Positions 1 to 10,265 are shown, counted from the first letter of the stretch. The stretch: 58,393 nucleotides of DNA from Bacillus nitratireducens (GCF_001884135.1 NZ_MAOC01000002.1:1-58393), one strand, 5' to 3'. A program made the numbers and translations. The notes: generated by a model from the sequence alone, not told the origin.

Positions 1-90
1 GTCTAGCATCTAAAAATAAAAATTGACGTTCACGTTGTTTGTTTCGTTCAGTTTTCAAAGAACTTCTTGGTCGCTCATTTGCGACTTCCT
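1..90 (-). promoter_or_regulatory. rRNA operon leader (5' of a 16S gene outside the window)
   Basis: Read on the minus strand, this is the transcribed leader of an rRNA operon whose 16S gene begins just beyond the left edge. Positions 51-64 give a boxA-like antitermination signal (GTTCTTTGAAAAC), normally bound by NusB/S10. A small stem (GTCGC/GCGAC) lies at 70-85. The end of the leader, GATGCTAGAC, matches what I remember immediately ahead of 16S in the B. cereus group. No 16S sequence itself is present. Confidence 0.8.
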
Positions 91-91
91 T

Positions 92-120
92 ATGTTAACA
101 TCTTCGTTTTTCGATGTCAA
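92..120 (-). promoter_or_regulatory. rRNA operon promoter P2
   Basis: On the minus strand the -35 TTGACA (115-120) and -10 TAACAT (92-97) are separated by 17 bases. They lie just upstream of the rRNA leader. This is a near-consensus SigA promoter in the position of the downstream (P2) promoter of tandem Bacillus rrn promoters. Confidence 0.8.
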
Positions 121-179
121 CTAAGTTTTTTAATTTCTTTTTTGTCGTTTTCTGCGTTTCCGCATCAGCGACGGTTATT

Positions 180-209
180 AATTTATCATATACTTACTCT
201 TAACGTCAA
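180..209 (-). promoter_or_regulatory. rRNA operon promoter P1 with A/T-rich UP-like tract
   Basis: The minus-strand -35 is TTGACG (204-209). The -10 is TAAATT (180-185) with an 18-base spacer and a TGn extension, or alternatively GATAAA with a 16-base spacer. The 20 or so bases upstream (210-235) are almost pure A/T and resemble an UP element. That tract is also the 3' end of the small ORF at 216-422. Confidence 0.6.
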
Positions 210-215
210 CACTTT

Positions 216-422
216 TTAATAAAAAATTCTTTTTCTTACATAACGAATACATTCTTCCCTATTAGCAACTCTCCGAAATAAACAAAAAATGATTTTATAT
301 CTTTCTTCCATCGCTTTTTTCACAACGCTATGTATACGCTCATCTTCAAAATCAAATAAAAGTTCCTCTAACTCTCTCTTCAGTATGTATTCCATTTCTT
401 TTCTCTCTTCCTTCGTTAACAT
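216..422 (-). CDS. Small uncharacterised charged protein (68 aa)
   Basis: I do not recognise this gene with certainty. From the ATG at 422 it encodes 68 residues, rich in Glu, Lys and Arg and without membrane segments or Cys motifs, so probably a small helical cytoplasmic protein. A good ribosome-binding site (GGGGTG) lies 5 bases before an in-frame TTG at 434, which may be the true start; the ATG at 422 has only a weak site. The stop codon sits 7 bases upstream of the -35 of rRNA promoter P1, so the gene reads straight into the rrn control region with no terminator between. It may be a conserved B. cereus-group small protein, but I cannot verify that. Confidence 0.55.
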   Translation of the reverse strand: MLTKEERKEMEYILKRELEELLFDFEDERIHSVVKKAMEERYKIIFCLFRRVANREECIRYVRKRIFY

Positions 423-627
423 AATCCCAAGCAAATTATCACCCCAATAGTTCCTTACACACATCAATAAACGCCCTACTTATTTTCAATTACCAATAAT
501 GTATCATCAAAAAATAAAATTCTATCATTCATTATATCCACCACTAACGATGTTAATCCCTTGTTCTCTTTTTTAAATTTAAAGCATATATGTAACTGAA
601 AAGGATTGGACAAAGGGGCGTAATATT

Positions 628-1392
628 ATGTTTTTCTTTTTTATTACGAGTAAAAGAACATTTAAACACATTAGCTTAATAATCGTACTTTCCTTATTTA
701 CAGCATGGCTACTCTTTTTAAAAACATATTCACATGAGTCTGCTTTTTCAACTGCTACTGGCCCGAAAGTGATTTACAAAGGGGACACTGCAAAAAAACA
801 AGTTGCATTCACGTTTGACATTAGTTGGGGAGATAAAAAAGCTATTCCAATCCTTAATACACTCAAAGAAAGAGACATTAAGAATGCAACCTTCTTTCTC
901 TCTGCTGCATGGGCCGAAAGACACCCTGATATTGTCGAACGAATCATGAAAGATGGACATGAGATTGGTAGTATGGGCTATAATTACACATCCTATAATT
1001 CACTAGAAGCAAATGAAATACGAAGAGATCTTTTGCGAGCGCAAGATGTTTTTACGAAACTTGGCGTAAAACAAGTCAAGCTATTACGCCCACCTAGTGG
1101 CGACTTTAACAAAACAACCCTTAAAATAGCTGAATCACTCGGATACACCATCGTTCATTGGAGTAACAATTCAAATGACTGGAAAAATCCCGGCGTAAAT
1201 AAAATCGTTTCCACAGTCTCTAGCAATTTAAAGGGTGGAGATATCGTCTTATTACATGCTTCTGATTCTGCTCTTCAAACAAATAAGGCTTTACCATTAC
1301 TCTTACAAAAACTAAAGAGCGACGGATATGAACAAACATCTGTATCACAACTTATTTCCAACACAAGTACGAAAAGCGAAGATATTAAGTAG
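628..1392 (+). CDS. pdaB: PdaB, sporulation polysaccharide deacetylase-like protein
   Basis: The product is 254 aa with an N-terminal membrane anchor (about residues 11-31) followed by a NodB-homology domain. PdaB is needed in B. subtilis to keep spores stable late in development. The catalytic motif is TFDISWGD (62-69), where the second Asp of the usual TFDD is Ile. The region [11 protein letters not shown] (110-120) carries Met116 and Tyr120 where active metal-dependent deacetylases have the two zinc-binding His. The same substitutions are, as I recall, a feature of the PdaB subfamily rather than damage here. The RRPPSG-type and LLHASD motifs are retained. The ATG is preceded by AAAGGGGCG. 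The gene is one of only two plus-strand genes and ends at a strong terminator. Confidence 0.88.
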   Translation: MFFFFITSKRTFKHISLIIVLSLFTAWLLFLKTYSHESAFSTATGPKVIYKGDTAKKQVAFTFDISWGDKKAIPILNTLKERDIKNATFFLSAAWAERHPDIVERIMKDGHEIGSMGYNYTSYNSLEANEIRRDLLRAQDVFTKLGVKQVKLLRPPSGDFNKTTLKIAESLGYTIVHWSNNSNDWKNPGVNKIVSTVSSNLKGGDIVLLHASDSALQTNKALPLLLQKLKSDGYEQTSVSQLISNTSTKSEDIK

Positions 1393-1420
1393 TTCCTTTC
1401 TACACGGTTCTTCACACATA

Positions 1421-1462
1421 AAAGGCTCCGCTATCTTAATGAAAGATAGCGGAGCTTTTTTA
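1421..1462. terminator. Bidirectional terminator between pdaB and kbaA
   Basis: A 13-bp stem (GCTCCGCTATCTT, 1425-1437, pairing with 1443-1455) is followed by six T on the plus strand and by TTTTAT on the minus strand. It can therefore end both convergent genes. Confidence 0.9.
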
Positions 1463-1518
1463 TCCTGCGATTTACAAATGATAAGAATCTGGCTAATTAC
1501 AAATCCACTCTCTCCTCA

Positions 1519-2130
1519 TTAAGCTGACTTACTCTTTTGTCCAATTAAACGATGCAATACAAGTAACTGATATGCATTACATAATAGGAGTGGTATCACC
1601 ATTAAATATAACCAATCTGTATCATTAATCCGGAGCGCCGGTACCCATTCAAGAATTGTTACAACAACCATAAAGAACAGAGCCGGCACAAATGCTTTTT
1701 TATTCGTTTCTTTACTCTTTATGTATGCGACAATTGCCCCAAACACGAATAACACCCCCGCAACAAGTATGTTATTCCCTAATGAAACTTCCCCATTCGC
1801 AATAAGTACTGACCTTAAATAAACGAAATCAAACAATACGAACGCAATAAAGAAGAGTTGCACCGCATTCCATAAAGACGATGACCGAAACATCCCTAAT
1901 CCAAAACGATGGATTGTTAAATACGCAAAGAACCCCATTTGACTTATAACACTAAAAATAAATCCTACGCCCATCAACCAAAAAGAAATTGCTAAAATCT
2001 CTTTTCCGTCGAAATTTTGAAAAAATTTAGCGTACTTGTCCCACTCTAAAACAAATCCAATAATGACTGTGCTAATCCCACCTAGAAATAACGTCGTAAA
2101 AAATAGTCGTACCCACTTGCGGCTATTCAC
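1519..2130 (-). CDS. kbaA: KbaA, KinB-signalling pathway activator
   Basis: This 203-aa protein is very hydrophobic, with about six predicted membrane segments (near residues 9-27, 45-65, 83-103, 118-135, 147-164 and 172-190). KbaA is needed in B. subtilis for the KinB branch of the sporulation phosphorelay. The biochemical role is not known to me. The start is GTG at 2130 behind a GGGGGATG ribosome-binding site. Its position between gerD and pdaB is the conserved Bacillus arrangement. The gene is divergent from gerD; the 139-bp gap must hold both promoters. Confidence 0.88.
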   Translation of the reverse strand: MNSRKWVRLFFTTLFLGGISTVIIGFVLEWDKYAKFFQNFDGKEILAISFWLMGVGFIFSVISQMGFFAYLTIHRFGLGMFRSSSLWNAVQLFFIAFVLFDFVYLRSVLIANGEVSLGNNILVAGVLFVFGAIVAYIKSKETNKKAFVPALFFMVVVTILEWVPALRINDTDWLYLMVIPLLLCNAYQLLVLHRLIGQKSKSA

Positions 2131-2204
2131 AACACATCCCCCATTATTCTTATATTTCTAATTAAATTGTATCAATGACAATTTCAAAAAGCTAGCCATG
2201 TTAA

Positions 2205-2234
2205 TGTATAAATTCCTTAAAGAGATTTATATTA
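2205..2234 (+). promoter_or_regulatory. Candidate SigG promoter of gerD
   Basis: TGTATA (2205-2210) and TATATTA (2228-2234) are separated by 17 bases. They resemble the SigG pattern (TGHATR, then CATACTA). gerD is a forespore SigG gene in B. subtilis, which supports the assignment; the match is partial. Confidence 0.4.
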
Positions 2235-2269
2235 AAAAAAGAGAACTGTGCTGAAAGGAGCTCCAATTT

Positions 2270-2884
2270 ATGAAACGGCTGCTGCTCGTTTTGATTTCTT
2301 CTTTTCTATTTATCGCACTAGTGGCATGTGCACAAGAAAAAGAAGCAAAATCCGAACTTGATTATGATCAAACAAAAAAAATGATTGTTGATATTTTAAA
2401 AACAGACCAAGGAAAAAAAGCGATCCAAGATGTATTAACTGATGAAAAAATGAAACAAGCACTCATACTAGATGAAACAGTAGTAAAGAAAACGATCGAA
2501 GATGCGATGGTATCTGAAAAAGGGCAACAATTCTGGGAAAAGCTCTTTAAAGACCCTGAGTTCTCATCAAAATTTGCTAAAAGTATGGGAAAAGAACAAA
2601 CAAACTTAATGAAAACTTTACTAAAAGACCCTGAATACCAATCAGGTGTTATAGAGATTATGAAAAATCCTGAAGTAGAAAAAATTATGTTACAAACAAT
2701 GAAGAGTAAAGAGTATCGTCAATATTTACAACAAGTACTAACCGAAACTGCCGAAAGTCCACTCTTCCAGGCTAAGATGATTGACATCATTAGTAAAGGT
2801 GTACAAAAAGCTGAAAAAGGTGGGTCTGATAAAAAAGGTGCAGGCGGTGAAGGTGGTTCTCAAGATGGGAACAAAGAACAATAA
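2270..2884 (+). CDS. gerD: GerD, spore germination lipoprotein
   Basis: The product is a 204-aa lipoprotein with a signal peptide ending in the lipobox LVAC, so Cys20 should be lipidated and the protein anchored on the outer face of the spore inner membrane. GerD scaffolds nutrient germinant receptors into the germinosome and is needed for fast nutrient germination. The middle (about 30-180) is charged, helical and repetitive, with several Lys-Asp-Pro-Glu type turns, in keeping with the helical trimer known for GerD. The C-terminus is Gly/Ser/Lys-rich and looks disordered. The ATG follows AAAGGAGCTCC. It lies on the plus strand, convergent with salA. Confidence 0.93.
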   Translation: MKRLLLVLISSFLFIALVACAQEKEAKSELDYDQTKKMIVDILKTDQGKKAIQDVLTDEKMKQALILDETVVKKTIEDAMVSEKGQQFWEKLFKDPEFSSKFAKSMGKEQTNLMKTLLKDPEYQSGVIEIMKNPEVEKIMLQTMKSKEYRQYLQQVLTETAESPLFQAKMIDIISKGVQKAEKGGSDKKGAGGEGGSQDGNKEQ

Positions 2885-2894
2885 TAAAAATTAT

Positions 2895-2933
2895 AGTAAC
2901 GAGTGGACAATGATATATTGCCCACTCGTTACT
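2895..2933. terminator. Terminator between convergent gerD and salA
   Basis: A 12-bp perfect stem (AGTAACGAGTGG, 2895-2906, with 2922-2933) has U-rich tracts on both sides. It leaves only a few bases to the salA stop and probably serves both genes. Confidence 0.8.
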
Positions 2934-2936
2934 ACT

Positions 2937-4004
2937 TTACTTTTGTGTAACAGCTGTCTTATCAATAACTGTCTCAGCTATCGAACGATAAATAAGACCA
3001 GTTGTATGTGTATCTTCATATACTGACGGCGCAAAGTCCTCTTTATTCCAATCCGGTTGTTGAAGTGGAATTCGGCCAAGCACATCTGTTTGGAGTTCCG
3101 TAGCTAATTTATCTCCTCCACCTCTTCCAAACACATACTCTTTTTCACCAGTTGCTTTACTTTCAAAATACGCCATATTTTCAACAACACCAAGAATACT
3201 ATGTTCTGTACGTAAAGCCATAGCTCCAGCACGCGCTGCTACAAATGCAGCTGTTGGATGCGGCGTTGTTACAATAATCTCTTTGCAAGCCGGCAACATC
3301 GAATGCAGATCTAGAGCAACATCACCCGTACCTGGTGGTAAATCCAATACTAAGTAATCTAAATCACCCCACTCTACTTCTGTGAAAAAGTGATTTAACA
3401 TTTTCCCAAGCATCGGTCCTCTCCAAATAACGGGTGCGTTATCTTCTACAAAGAATCCCATTGAGATTACTTTCACACCTAGACGCTCCACTGGTATTAT
3501 CTTATCCCCTCTTACGATTGGGCGTTTTTCGATGCCCATCATATCAGGTACACTAAAACCGTAAATATCCGCATCAATGATACCGACCTTTTTTCCTAGA
3601 CGAGCTAAAGCAATTGCAAGGTTAACGGAAACAGTCGATTTCCCTACTCCACCTTTTCCACTTGCCACTGCTAAAAATGTAGTATTTGAGTTCGGCGATA
3701 ATAAAGATTCACTTTTCTCTTCCTCTTGCGGTGGTGCAAACTGAGCTAATTCCTCTTCTGTAAATTCTGCAAAACGAAGTCCAACTGTTGTTGCCCCAAG
3801 TTCTTTTACTAACTTTACAATTCCAGACTGCAACTGCATTTGTTCCGCTGTACCTGTTTTTACAATTGCAATTTTAACACTTACATGTTCCTTCTCCGGC
3901 TTGACTGTTACCTCTTTAATTGCATTTGTTTCTTTTAACGTCTTATGTAAAAATGGATCTACAATCCCTTCCAACGCTTCCACTACCTGCTCTTTTGTTA
4001 CCAT
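2937..4004 (-). CDS. salA: SalA, Mrp/NBP35-family P-loop ATPase
   Basis: The 355-aa protein has an N-terminal MIP18/DUF59 domain (about 1-80) and a MinD/ParA-like ATPase domain with the deviant Walker A ASGKGGVGKST near residue 115. The family moves or assembles Fe-S clusters (Mrp/ApbC). In B. subtilis the orthologue SalA represses scoC and so raises extracellular protease production. I see no CxxC pair at the C-terminus of the kind used for cluster binding in other Mrp proteins, which favours the regulatory role. A possible -10 TATACT lies at 4093-4098. It follows cwlD but is separated from it by a terminator. Confidence 0.88.
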   Translation of the reverse strand: MVTKEQVVEALEGIVDPFLHKTLKETNAIKEVTVKPEKEHVSVKIAIVKTGTAEQMQLQSGIVKLVKELGATTVGLRFAEFTEEELAQFAPPQEEEKSESLLSPNSNTTFLAVASGKGGVGKSTVSVNLAIALARLGKKVGIIDADIYGFSVPDMMGIEKRPIVRGDKIIPVERLGVKVISMGFFVEDNAPVIWRGPMLGKMLNHFFTEVEWGDLDYLVLDLPPGTGDVALDLHSMLPACKEIIVTTPHPTAAFVAARAGAMALRTEHSILGVVENMAYFESKATGEKEYVFGRGGGDKLATELQTDVLGRIPLQQPDWNKEDFAPSVYEDTHTTGLIYRSIAETVIDKTAVTQK

Positions 4005-4130
4005 AATTAGCCCAGCCCCCTGTATGAAAAATAACGTAATGTTAATTAAATTTATCTCTCTTTATTTTTGAAATAAATGCGTTTACATTTCCAGTATAAC
4101 ATATTTTCGGAAAACTTCGTTAACGAGAGA

Positions 4131-4163
4131 AACTCGAAAAATCCTCCTTATTCCGGAGGATTT
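4131..4163 (-). terminator. cwlD terminator overlapping the stop codon
   Basis: On the minus strand AAATCCTCC (4155-4163) pairs with GGAGGATTT (4139-4147), followed by TTTTCGAG. The 7-base loop contains the TAA stop codon of cwlD, so the stem is partly coding. Confidence 0.75.
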
Positions 4164-4861
4164 CCTTTTTCTGTGAAGTAACGTAATATACCACGATATA
4201 TTGCAGCTGCTACTTTTTGCTGGTACTTCTCCGAATTTAGCATATACCTTTCATTCACATTCGACAAAAAGCCGGCCTCAATTAAAGCACCCGGTTTTTT
4301 AGCATACTTCAATAAGTACACGTGAGGAATTGTTTTAGCAGAACGATTCGTATTTTCTAAGCTCGTTCTCAATTCAGCCTGTATAAATTTCGCAGCCCGT
4401 TCATTTTCAATTAAAGAACGGTAGTAGAACGTTTGTGCGCCTTTAGATCCACTGCTAGTTAGAGCGTTTAAATGAATGCTTGCAAAAAAGTCTACATCAG
4501 GCTTATTAATAATCTCTACACGTCTTTTTAAATCCTCTGCTTTACGTCTACTATATGACTTTGTATCTTTGTTGGCTAAATCATAATCTCCTTCACGAGT
4601 TAAAATAACTAATGCACCTTGTTCTTGTAAATAATCTTGTACTTTTTTTGTAATCTCGAGCGTAATATCTTTTTCTACAATATCCTTTCCACCAACAGCC
4701 CCTCCGTCTGGACCACCATGCCCAGCGTCTAGTACGATTACTTTCCCTGATAAGGGTAAATTCCAAGCTCGCCACGATTTTGTAATTTGAAATTCTTGTT
4801 TGACCAAAAAAAACAAAACAACCGCAGCGAGCGCAAAAGAGATAATTCGAATTCTCTTCAT
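4148..4861 (-). CDS. cwlD: CwlD, germination-specific N-acetylmuramoyl-L-alanine amidase
   Basis: The 237-aa protein has an N-terminal membrane or signal segment (about 5-21) and an Amidase_3 domain. Zinc ligands are visible: His48 in DAGHGG, Glu63 in DIVEKD, and the His of ASIHLNA; the catalytic Glu is in IEAGFLSN near the C-terminus. CwlD strips peptide side chains from muramic acid during spore cortex synthesis, the first step to muramic-delta-lactam, which germination lytic enzymes recognise. It follows ybaK after 66 bp, and this gap carries a candidate sporulation promoter. Confidence 0.93.
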   Translation of the reverse strand: MKRIRIISFALAAVVLFFLVKQEFQITKSWRAWNLPLSGKVIVLDAGHGGPDGGAVGGKDIVEKDITLEITKKVQDYLQEQGALVILTREGDYDLANKDTKSYSRRKAEDLKRRVEIINKPDVDFFASIHLNALTSSGSKGAQTFYYRSLIENERAAKFIQAELRTSLENTNRSAKTIPHVYLLKYAKKPGALIEAGFLSNVNERYMLNSEKYQQKVAAAIYRGILRYFTEKGNPPE

Positions 4862-4892
4862 ACCTTTCCTCCTCCAGCTAGTCCCTCTAATT

Positions 4893-4922
4893 ACTTATAT
4901 GGGACAAGAGGAAAGTTTATGC
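4893..4922 (-). promoter_or_regulatory. Candidate SigE (possibly SigG) promoter of cwlD
   Basis: On the minus strand GCATAAA (4916-4922) and CATATAAGT (4893-4901) are 14 bases apart. This fits the SigE pattern (KMATATT, 14-15 bases, CATACAHT) with few mismatches. GCATA with CATATAA could also serve SigG. cwlD is a SigE and SigG gene in B. subtilis. Confidence 0.45.
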
Positions 4923-4927
4923 TTGTC

Positions 4928-5356
4928 TTAGTGTAGCTTTAATCGATACCTTCGTTCACCTTTTTCATACCCTTCCTGCCACCACAGGCCGATAAACTGC
5001 TGGCAAGATTCAAAAAGTAATTCCTCGTCTTGCAATTTAATTTCACGCATAGTCATACTTGTTAAAAATTGAAATAATGTTTCAGTTAATTGTTGCTCTT
5101 CTTCTAAGGCTCTATATTTCACATCAAAGAATGATTCACCATAATAACCAAATTTACTGTATCTCGCTCCTAATAAATAAGATTCTATCCCTAGTTCAAT
5201 ACAATAATCTTCATACTGACGATGAAGTTCTTGCATCTGAAAGGCATCACGAATATTTGAGCGCAATGTTTTTAATGATAATTCTCGCAGCATCTTCCGC
5301 TCGTATTTCAACTGCTTTTCTTTTTGTTTTTCTTGTAAGCTGACAATGACATTCAT
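4928..5356 (-). CDS. ybaK: YbaK family protein (DUF2521)
   Basis: The 142-aa soluble protein is acidic and helical, beginning with a Lys/Glu/Gln-rich segment (8-30) likely to form a coiled coil. It belongs, by position and general sequence, to the YbaK/DUF2521 family found next to cwlD in Bacillus. Its function is unknown to me, and the link to sporulation is inferred only from its neighbour. The ATG at 5356 follows GGGAGG by 11 bases. It starts after the rpsI terminator, so it is a separate transcription unit. Confidence 0.8.
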   Translation of the reverse strand: MNVIVSLQEKQKEKQLKYERKMLRELSLKTLRSNIRDAFQMQELHRQYEDYCIELGIESYLLGARYSKFGYYGESFFDVKYRALEEEQQLTETLFQFLTSMTMREIKLQDEELLFESCQQFIGLWWQEGYEKGERRYRLKLH

Positions 5357-5473
5357 AGTACTTATAAACCTCCCTAATACGTATTAGTCTAAACTTCTAA
5401 AGAAGAAGCATACGCGAGGCCGTAGCACTAAAATATTCCAAGCCAAAAAAATTGTAAAAGAGGAATTAAACAT

Positions 5474-5505
5474 AAAAAAACCCCAACCAAAATGGTTGGG
5501 GTTTG
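5474..5505 (-). terminator. Terminator of rplM-rpsI
   Basis: The minus-strand stem CCCCAACCA/TGGTTGGGG (5481-5489 with 5493-5501) is followed by seven T. It ends the rplM-rpsI transcript 14 bases after rpsI. Confidence 0.93.
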
Positions 5506-5518
5506 TAGTTCGCAAAAA

Positions 5519-5911
5519 TTAACGTTTTGAGAACTGAGGTGCACGACGTGCGCCTTTAAGACCGTATTTTTTACGCTCTTTCATACGTGCGTCACGAGTT
5601 AATAGACCTGCACGTTTTAGTGTTAGACGGTATTCTGGATCAGCTTTTAATAAAGCGCGAGAAATACCGTGACGAATAGCACCAGCTTGACCAGTGTATC
5701 CACCACCATTTACGTTTACAAGTACATCGTAGTTACCTAAAGTTTCTGTTGCAACTAGAGGTTGTTTCACTACTTCACGTAATGCAGCAAATGGGATATA
5801 GTTTTCAAAATCACGACCGTTAATGATAACGCGTCCTTCGCCTGGAACTAGGCGCACGCGCGCTACTGAACTCTTACGACGTCCAGTGCCATAGTATTGA
5901 ACCTGTGCCAA
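5519..5911 (-). CDS. rpsI: 30S ribosomal protein S9
   Basis: S9 is 130 aa and full length. Its C-terminal tail ends in the conserved basic [11 protein letters not shown], whose last Lys-Arg reach the P-site tRNA anticodon arm. The N-terminal GTGRRKSS motif is also intact. It follows rplM by 21 bp and is translated from an AAGGAGGGC site. Co-transcription with rplM is the rule across bacteria. Confidence 0.98.
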
Positions 5912-5932
5912 AGTAAGCCCTCCTTTAATTGA

Positions 5933-6370
5933 TTATCCGCGAAGTTCGTAAACTTCTGGTTTTTGTGCTTGGTGTGGATGCTCTGCTCCAGCATACACGT
6001 TTAATTTCTTAGATACTTGACGTCCTAAACGTCCTTTTGGAAGCATCCCTTTAATTGCAAGCTCTAACATTTGTACAGGGTAGTTTGTACGCATTTCTAG
6101 AGCTGTTCTTTGCTTAAGTCCACCTGGGTGGTTAGTGTGACGGTAGTAAATTTTATCGTTTAATTTATTACCTGTTAAATGAATTTTCTCAGCGTTAATA
6201 ATAATTACATGATCACCCGTGTCAACGTGTGGTGTAAATGTAGGTTTGTTTTTACCACGTAAAATGGATGCTACTTCCGTAGATAGGCGACCTAAAGTTT
6301 GACCTTCAGCATCAACCACATACCATTTACGCTCAACTTCGTTAGCTTTTGCCATAAAAGTCGTACGCAT
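5933..6370 (-). CDS. rplM: 50S ribosomal protein L13
   Basis: L13 is 145 aa. The start at 6370 (MRTTFMAK) has a GAGGAGGG site and gives the usual Firmicute length; the internal Met at residue 6 is an alternative. L13 is an early 23S rRNA binder. It heads a two-gene operon with rpsI that has its own SigA promoter and a structured leader, through which L13 is thought to repress its own synthesis. Confidence 0.97.
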   Translation of the reverse strand: MRTTFMAKANEVERKWYVVDAEGQTLGRLSTEVASILRGKNKPTFTPHVDTGDHVIIINAEKIHLTGNKLNDKIYYRHTNHPGGLKQRTALEMRTNYPVQMLELAIKGMLPKGRLGRQVSKKLNVYAGAEHPHQAQKPEVYELRG

Positions 6371-6409
6371 GTGTTTCCCTCCTCGTTATCTTTTCCATAG
6401 AAAAAATCT

Positions 6410-6470
6410 ATTGTTTATCTTAAACACGATTTCCTTCCGGGGCTAATCGTGGTTTTAGAAACAATACCAT
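6410..6470 (-). ncRNA. L13 leader (autoregulatory element)
   Basis: The minus-strand RNA forms AAACCACGATT ... AATCGTGTTT (6422-6456) enclosing TAGCCCCGGAAGG, which matches what I remember of the conserved core of the Firmicute L13 leader. It lies between the promoter at 6476-6504 and the rplM start. Confidence 0.8.
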
Positions 6471-6475
6471 ATGTT

Positions 6476-6504
6476 ATGATATACTTTTGAGTTTCTAATG
6501 TCAA
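6476..6504 (-). promoter_or_regulatory. SigA promoter of rplM-rpsI
   Basis: On the minus strand TTGACA (6499-6504) and TATCAT (6476-6481) are separated by 17 bases. It begins 19 bases before the end of truA. Confidence 0.85.
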
Positions 6505-6522
6505 GCAAATGTTACACCAGGA

Positions 6523-7266
6523 TTAGTTGTTATAGTTTACCTGCCATAAGTAAAGTCCATGACCTGGAGCCATCTTTCCAGCAAACTGGCGATTTTGTTT
6601 CGCTAAAATCTCTGGAATGCTATCAGGATCAAGCTTTCCTTGCCCTACGTTAAGTAACGTACCAACAATAATTCTGACCATATTATATAAAAATCCATTA
6701 CCTACAAAACGAAAAATTAATTCATCGTCTTGCTCGATTAACTCAATTTCATAAATTGTTCGCACTTTATCTTTTTTGTCAGTTTTTGCCGAACAAAAAG
6801 AAGTGAAATCATGCGTTCCAATAAAATAAGGAATCGCTTTTCTTATAGAGTTTATTTCAAGTGGATATGGATATTGATATACGTAATTTCTACGGAATAC
6901 ATCCGCAGTCTTTGATAATAATACACGATAACGATATTCTTTTTTCTCGACACCGTAACGCGCATGAAATTCTTCTGTTTTTTTCTCTACCTGTCTGATA
7001 ACAATATCATCTGGCAACATTGTGTTTAAAGCATTACTCCATTGCCACTCTGCAAGAGACAAAGGGGTATCAAAGTGTATCACTTGTCCTTTTGCATGAA
7101 CGGTAGAATCTGTCCTGCCCGATGCTTGAACACGAACAAGTTCTCCTTTATGCAATTTCTGCAATGCTTTCTCTATCTCTTGTTGAACAGTACGATGCTG
7201 CGGCTGAATTTGATAACCACAAAAATGCATGCCATCATATGCAACCGTACATTTTATTCTATCCAT
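6523..7266 (-). CDS. truA: tRNA pseudouridine(38-40) synthase TruA
   Basis: TruA isomerises uridines 38-40 in the tRNA anticodon stem-loop. From the ATG at 7266 (site GGAG, 9 bases) it has 247 aa; a longer reading to 7317 would overlap ecfT and lacks support. Asp53 in ASGRTD is the catalytic nucleophile. It follows ecfT by 14 bp at the end of the ecf-truA run. Many Bacillus carry a second truA elsewhere. Confidence 0.95.
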   Translation of the reverse strand: MDRIKCTVAYDGMHFCGYQIQPQHRTVQQEIEKALQKLHKGELVRVQASGRTDSTVHAKGQVIHFDTPLSLAEWQWSNALNTMLPDDIVIRQVEKKTEEFHARYGVEKKEYRYRVLLSKTADVFRRNYVYQYPYPLEINSIRKAIPYFIGTHDFTSFCSAKTDKKDKVRTIYEIELIEQDDELIFRFVGNGFLYNMVRIIVGTLLNVGQGKLDPDSIPEILAKQNRQFAGKMAPGHGLYLWQVNYNN

Positions 7267-7280
7267 TTCTTTATTCTCCA

Positions 7281-8062
7281 TTACGATCGCACCCATGCCA
7301 AAATACAAGCTAAACAAAGTAAGCTTATAATCGTTACTGTATCACTTGTTTTCCAGCGTAGTTGCCTAAATTTAGTGCGCCCTTCGCCACTTTGATATCC
7401 ACGAGCTTCCATCGCAATCGCTAAGTCCTCTGCACGCTTAAAAGCACTAATAAATAGCGGAACGAGTAGTGAAATAATAGCTTTCATCCTATCTTTTATC
7501 GGTCCCCCGGCGAAATCAATGCCACGTGACGCTTGTGCTTTCATAATTTTACTCGTTTCATCCATTAATGTCGGGATAAAACGTAGTGAAATTGACATCA
7601 TTAATGCGATTTCATGAACAGGAACTTTTATACGCTTCAACGGCTTTAATAACGTCTCCAACCCATCTGTAATTTCAATAGGTGTCGTCGTTAACGTTAA
7701 TAATGTCGTCATTAAAATAATAACAAAGAATCGTATAGAAATGTATATCCCTTGCTCTAATCCTTTTTCATGTATCGAAAACCAACCAAGCTGGAATAGT
7801 ACTTCCCCTTCTTTATTTGTAAAAATATGCAGGAAAAATGTAAAAAGAAAAATCCATAGAATTGGTTTTAAGCCCGAAAGTACATAACGAATCGGCACTT
7901 TTGCAAAAAATAAAGCAATGAGTGCATACAAAAATAAAAATCCATATGAAATCGCATTATTTGCTAAAAAAACAACAAATACATATAAAAAGACAATCAA
8001 CAGCTTCGTACGAGGATCAAGTTTATGAATGACTGACTGACCTGGAATGTATCTCCCAATAA

Positions 8063-8075
<13 letters not shown>
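7281..8075 (-). CDS. ecfT: ECF transporter transmembrane subunit EcfT
   Basis: The 264-aa membrane protein has five or six hydrophobic segments. Two coupling-helix motifs of the A-x-R-G type, ASRGID and AMEARGY, are visible in the second half and bind the grooves of the two ATPases. It is the shared energising subunit for several vitamin-binding S components in group II ECF importers. No S component is encoded nearby, as expected. It overlaps ecfA2 by 13 bp, indicating translational coupling. Confidence 0.94.
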
Positions 8076-9861
<1,786 letters not shown>

Positions 9862-9867
9862 TCATCA

Positions 9868-10230
9868 TTATACTAACTCGATAATTACCATTGGTGCTGC
9901 GTCTCCGCGACGTGGACCAATTTTTGCAATACGAGTGTATCCGCCTTGGCGCTCAGCATAGCGTGGAGCTACATCAGCGAATAATTTTTGAAGTGCATCT
10001 TGACCAGTCTCAGCGTTAGCAACTTCATTGCGAATGAAAGCTGCTGCTTGACGACGAGCATGAAGATCTCCGCGTTTACCTAAAGTGATCATTTTTTCCA
10101 CTACAGAACGAAGTTCTTTTGCACGAGTTTCTGTCGTTTGGATGCGCTCGTTGATAATTAAATCAGTAGCTAAATCACGTAACATAGCTTTACGTTGCGC
10201 ACTTGTACGGCCTAATTTTCTGTATGCCAT
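9868..10230 (-). CDS. rplQ: 50S ribosomal protein L17
   Basis: L17 is 120 aa, the short bacterial form, located near the peptide exit tunnel. It begins with the standard [16 protein letters not shown] motif. It is the last gene of the alpha operon, 35 bp after rpoA. Confidence 0.98.
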
Positions 10231-10265
10231 TCGTAGTTCCCTCCTTTGTTGATGGGTTTAAATCC

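Noticed and set aside
468-627. Possible sporulation promoter for pdaB
   Set aside because: Several partial SigG- or SigE-like boxes occur but none has proper spacing, so no site is listed.
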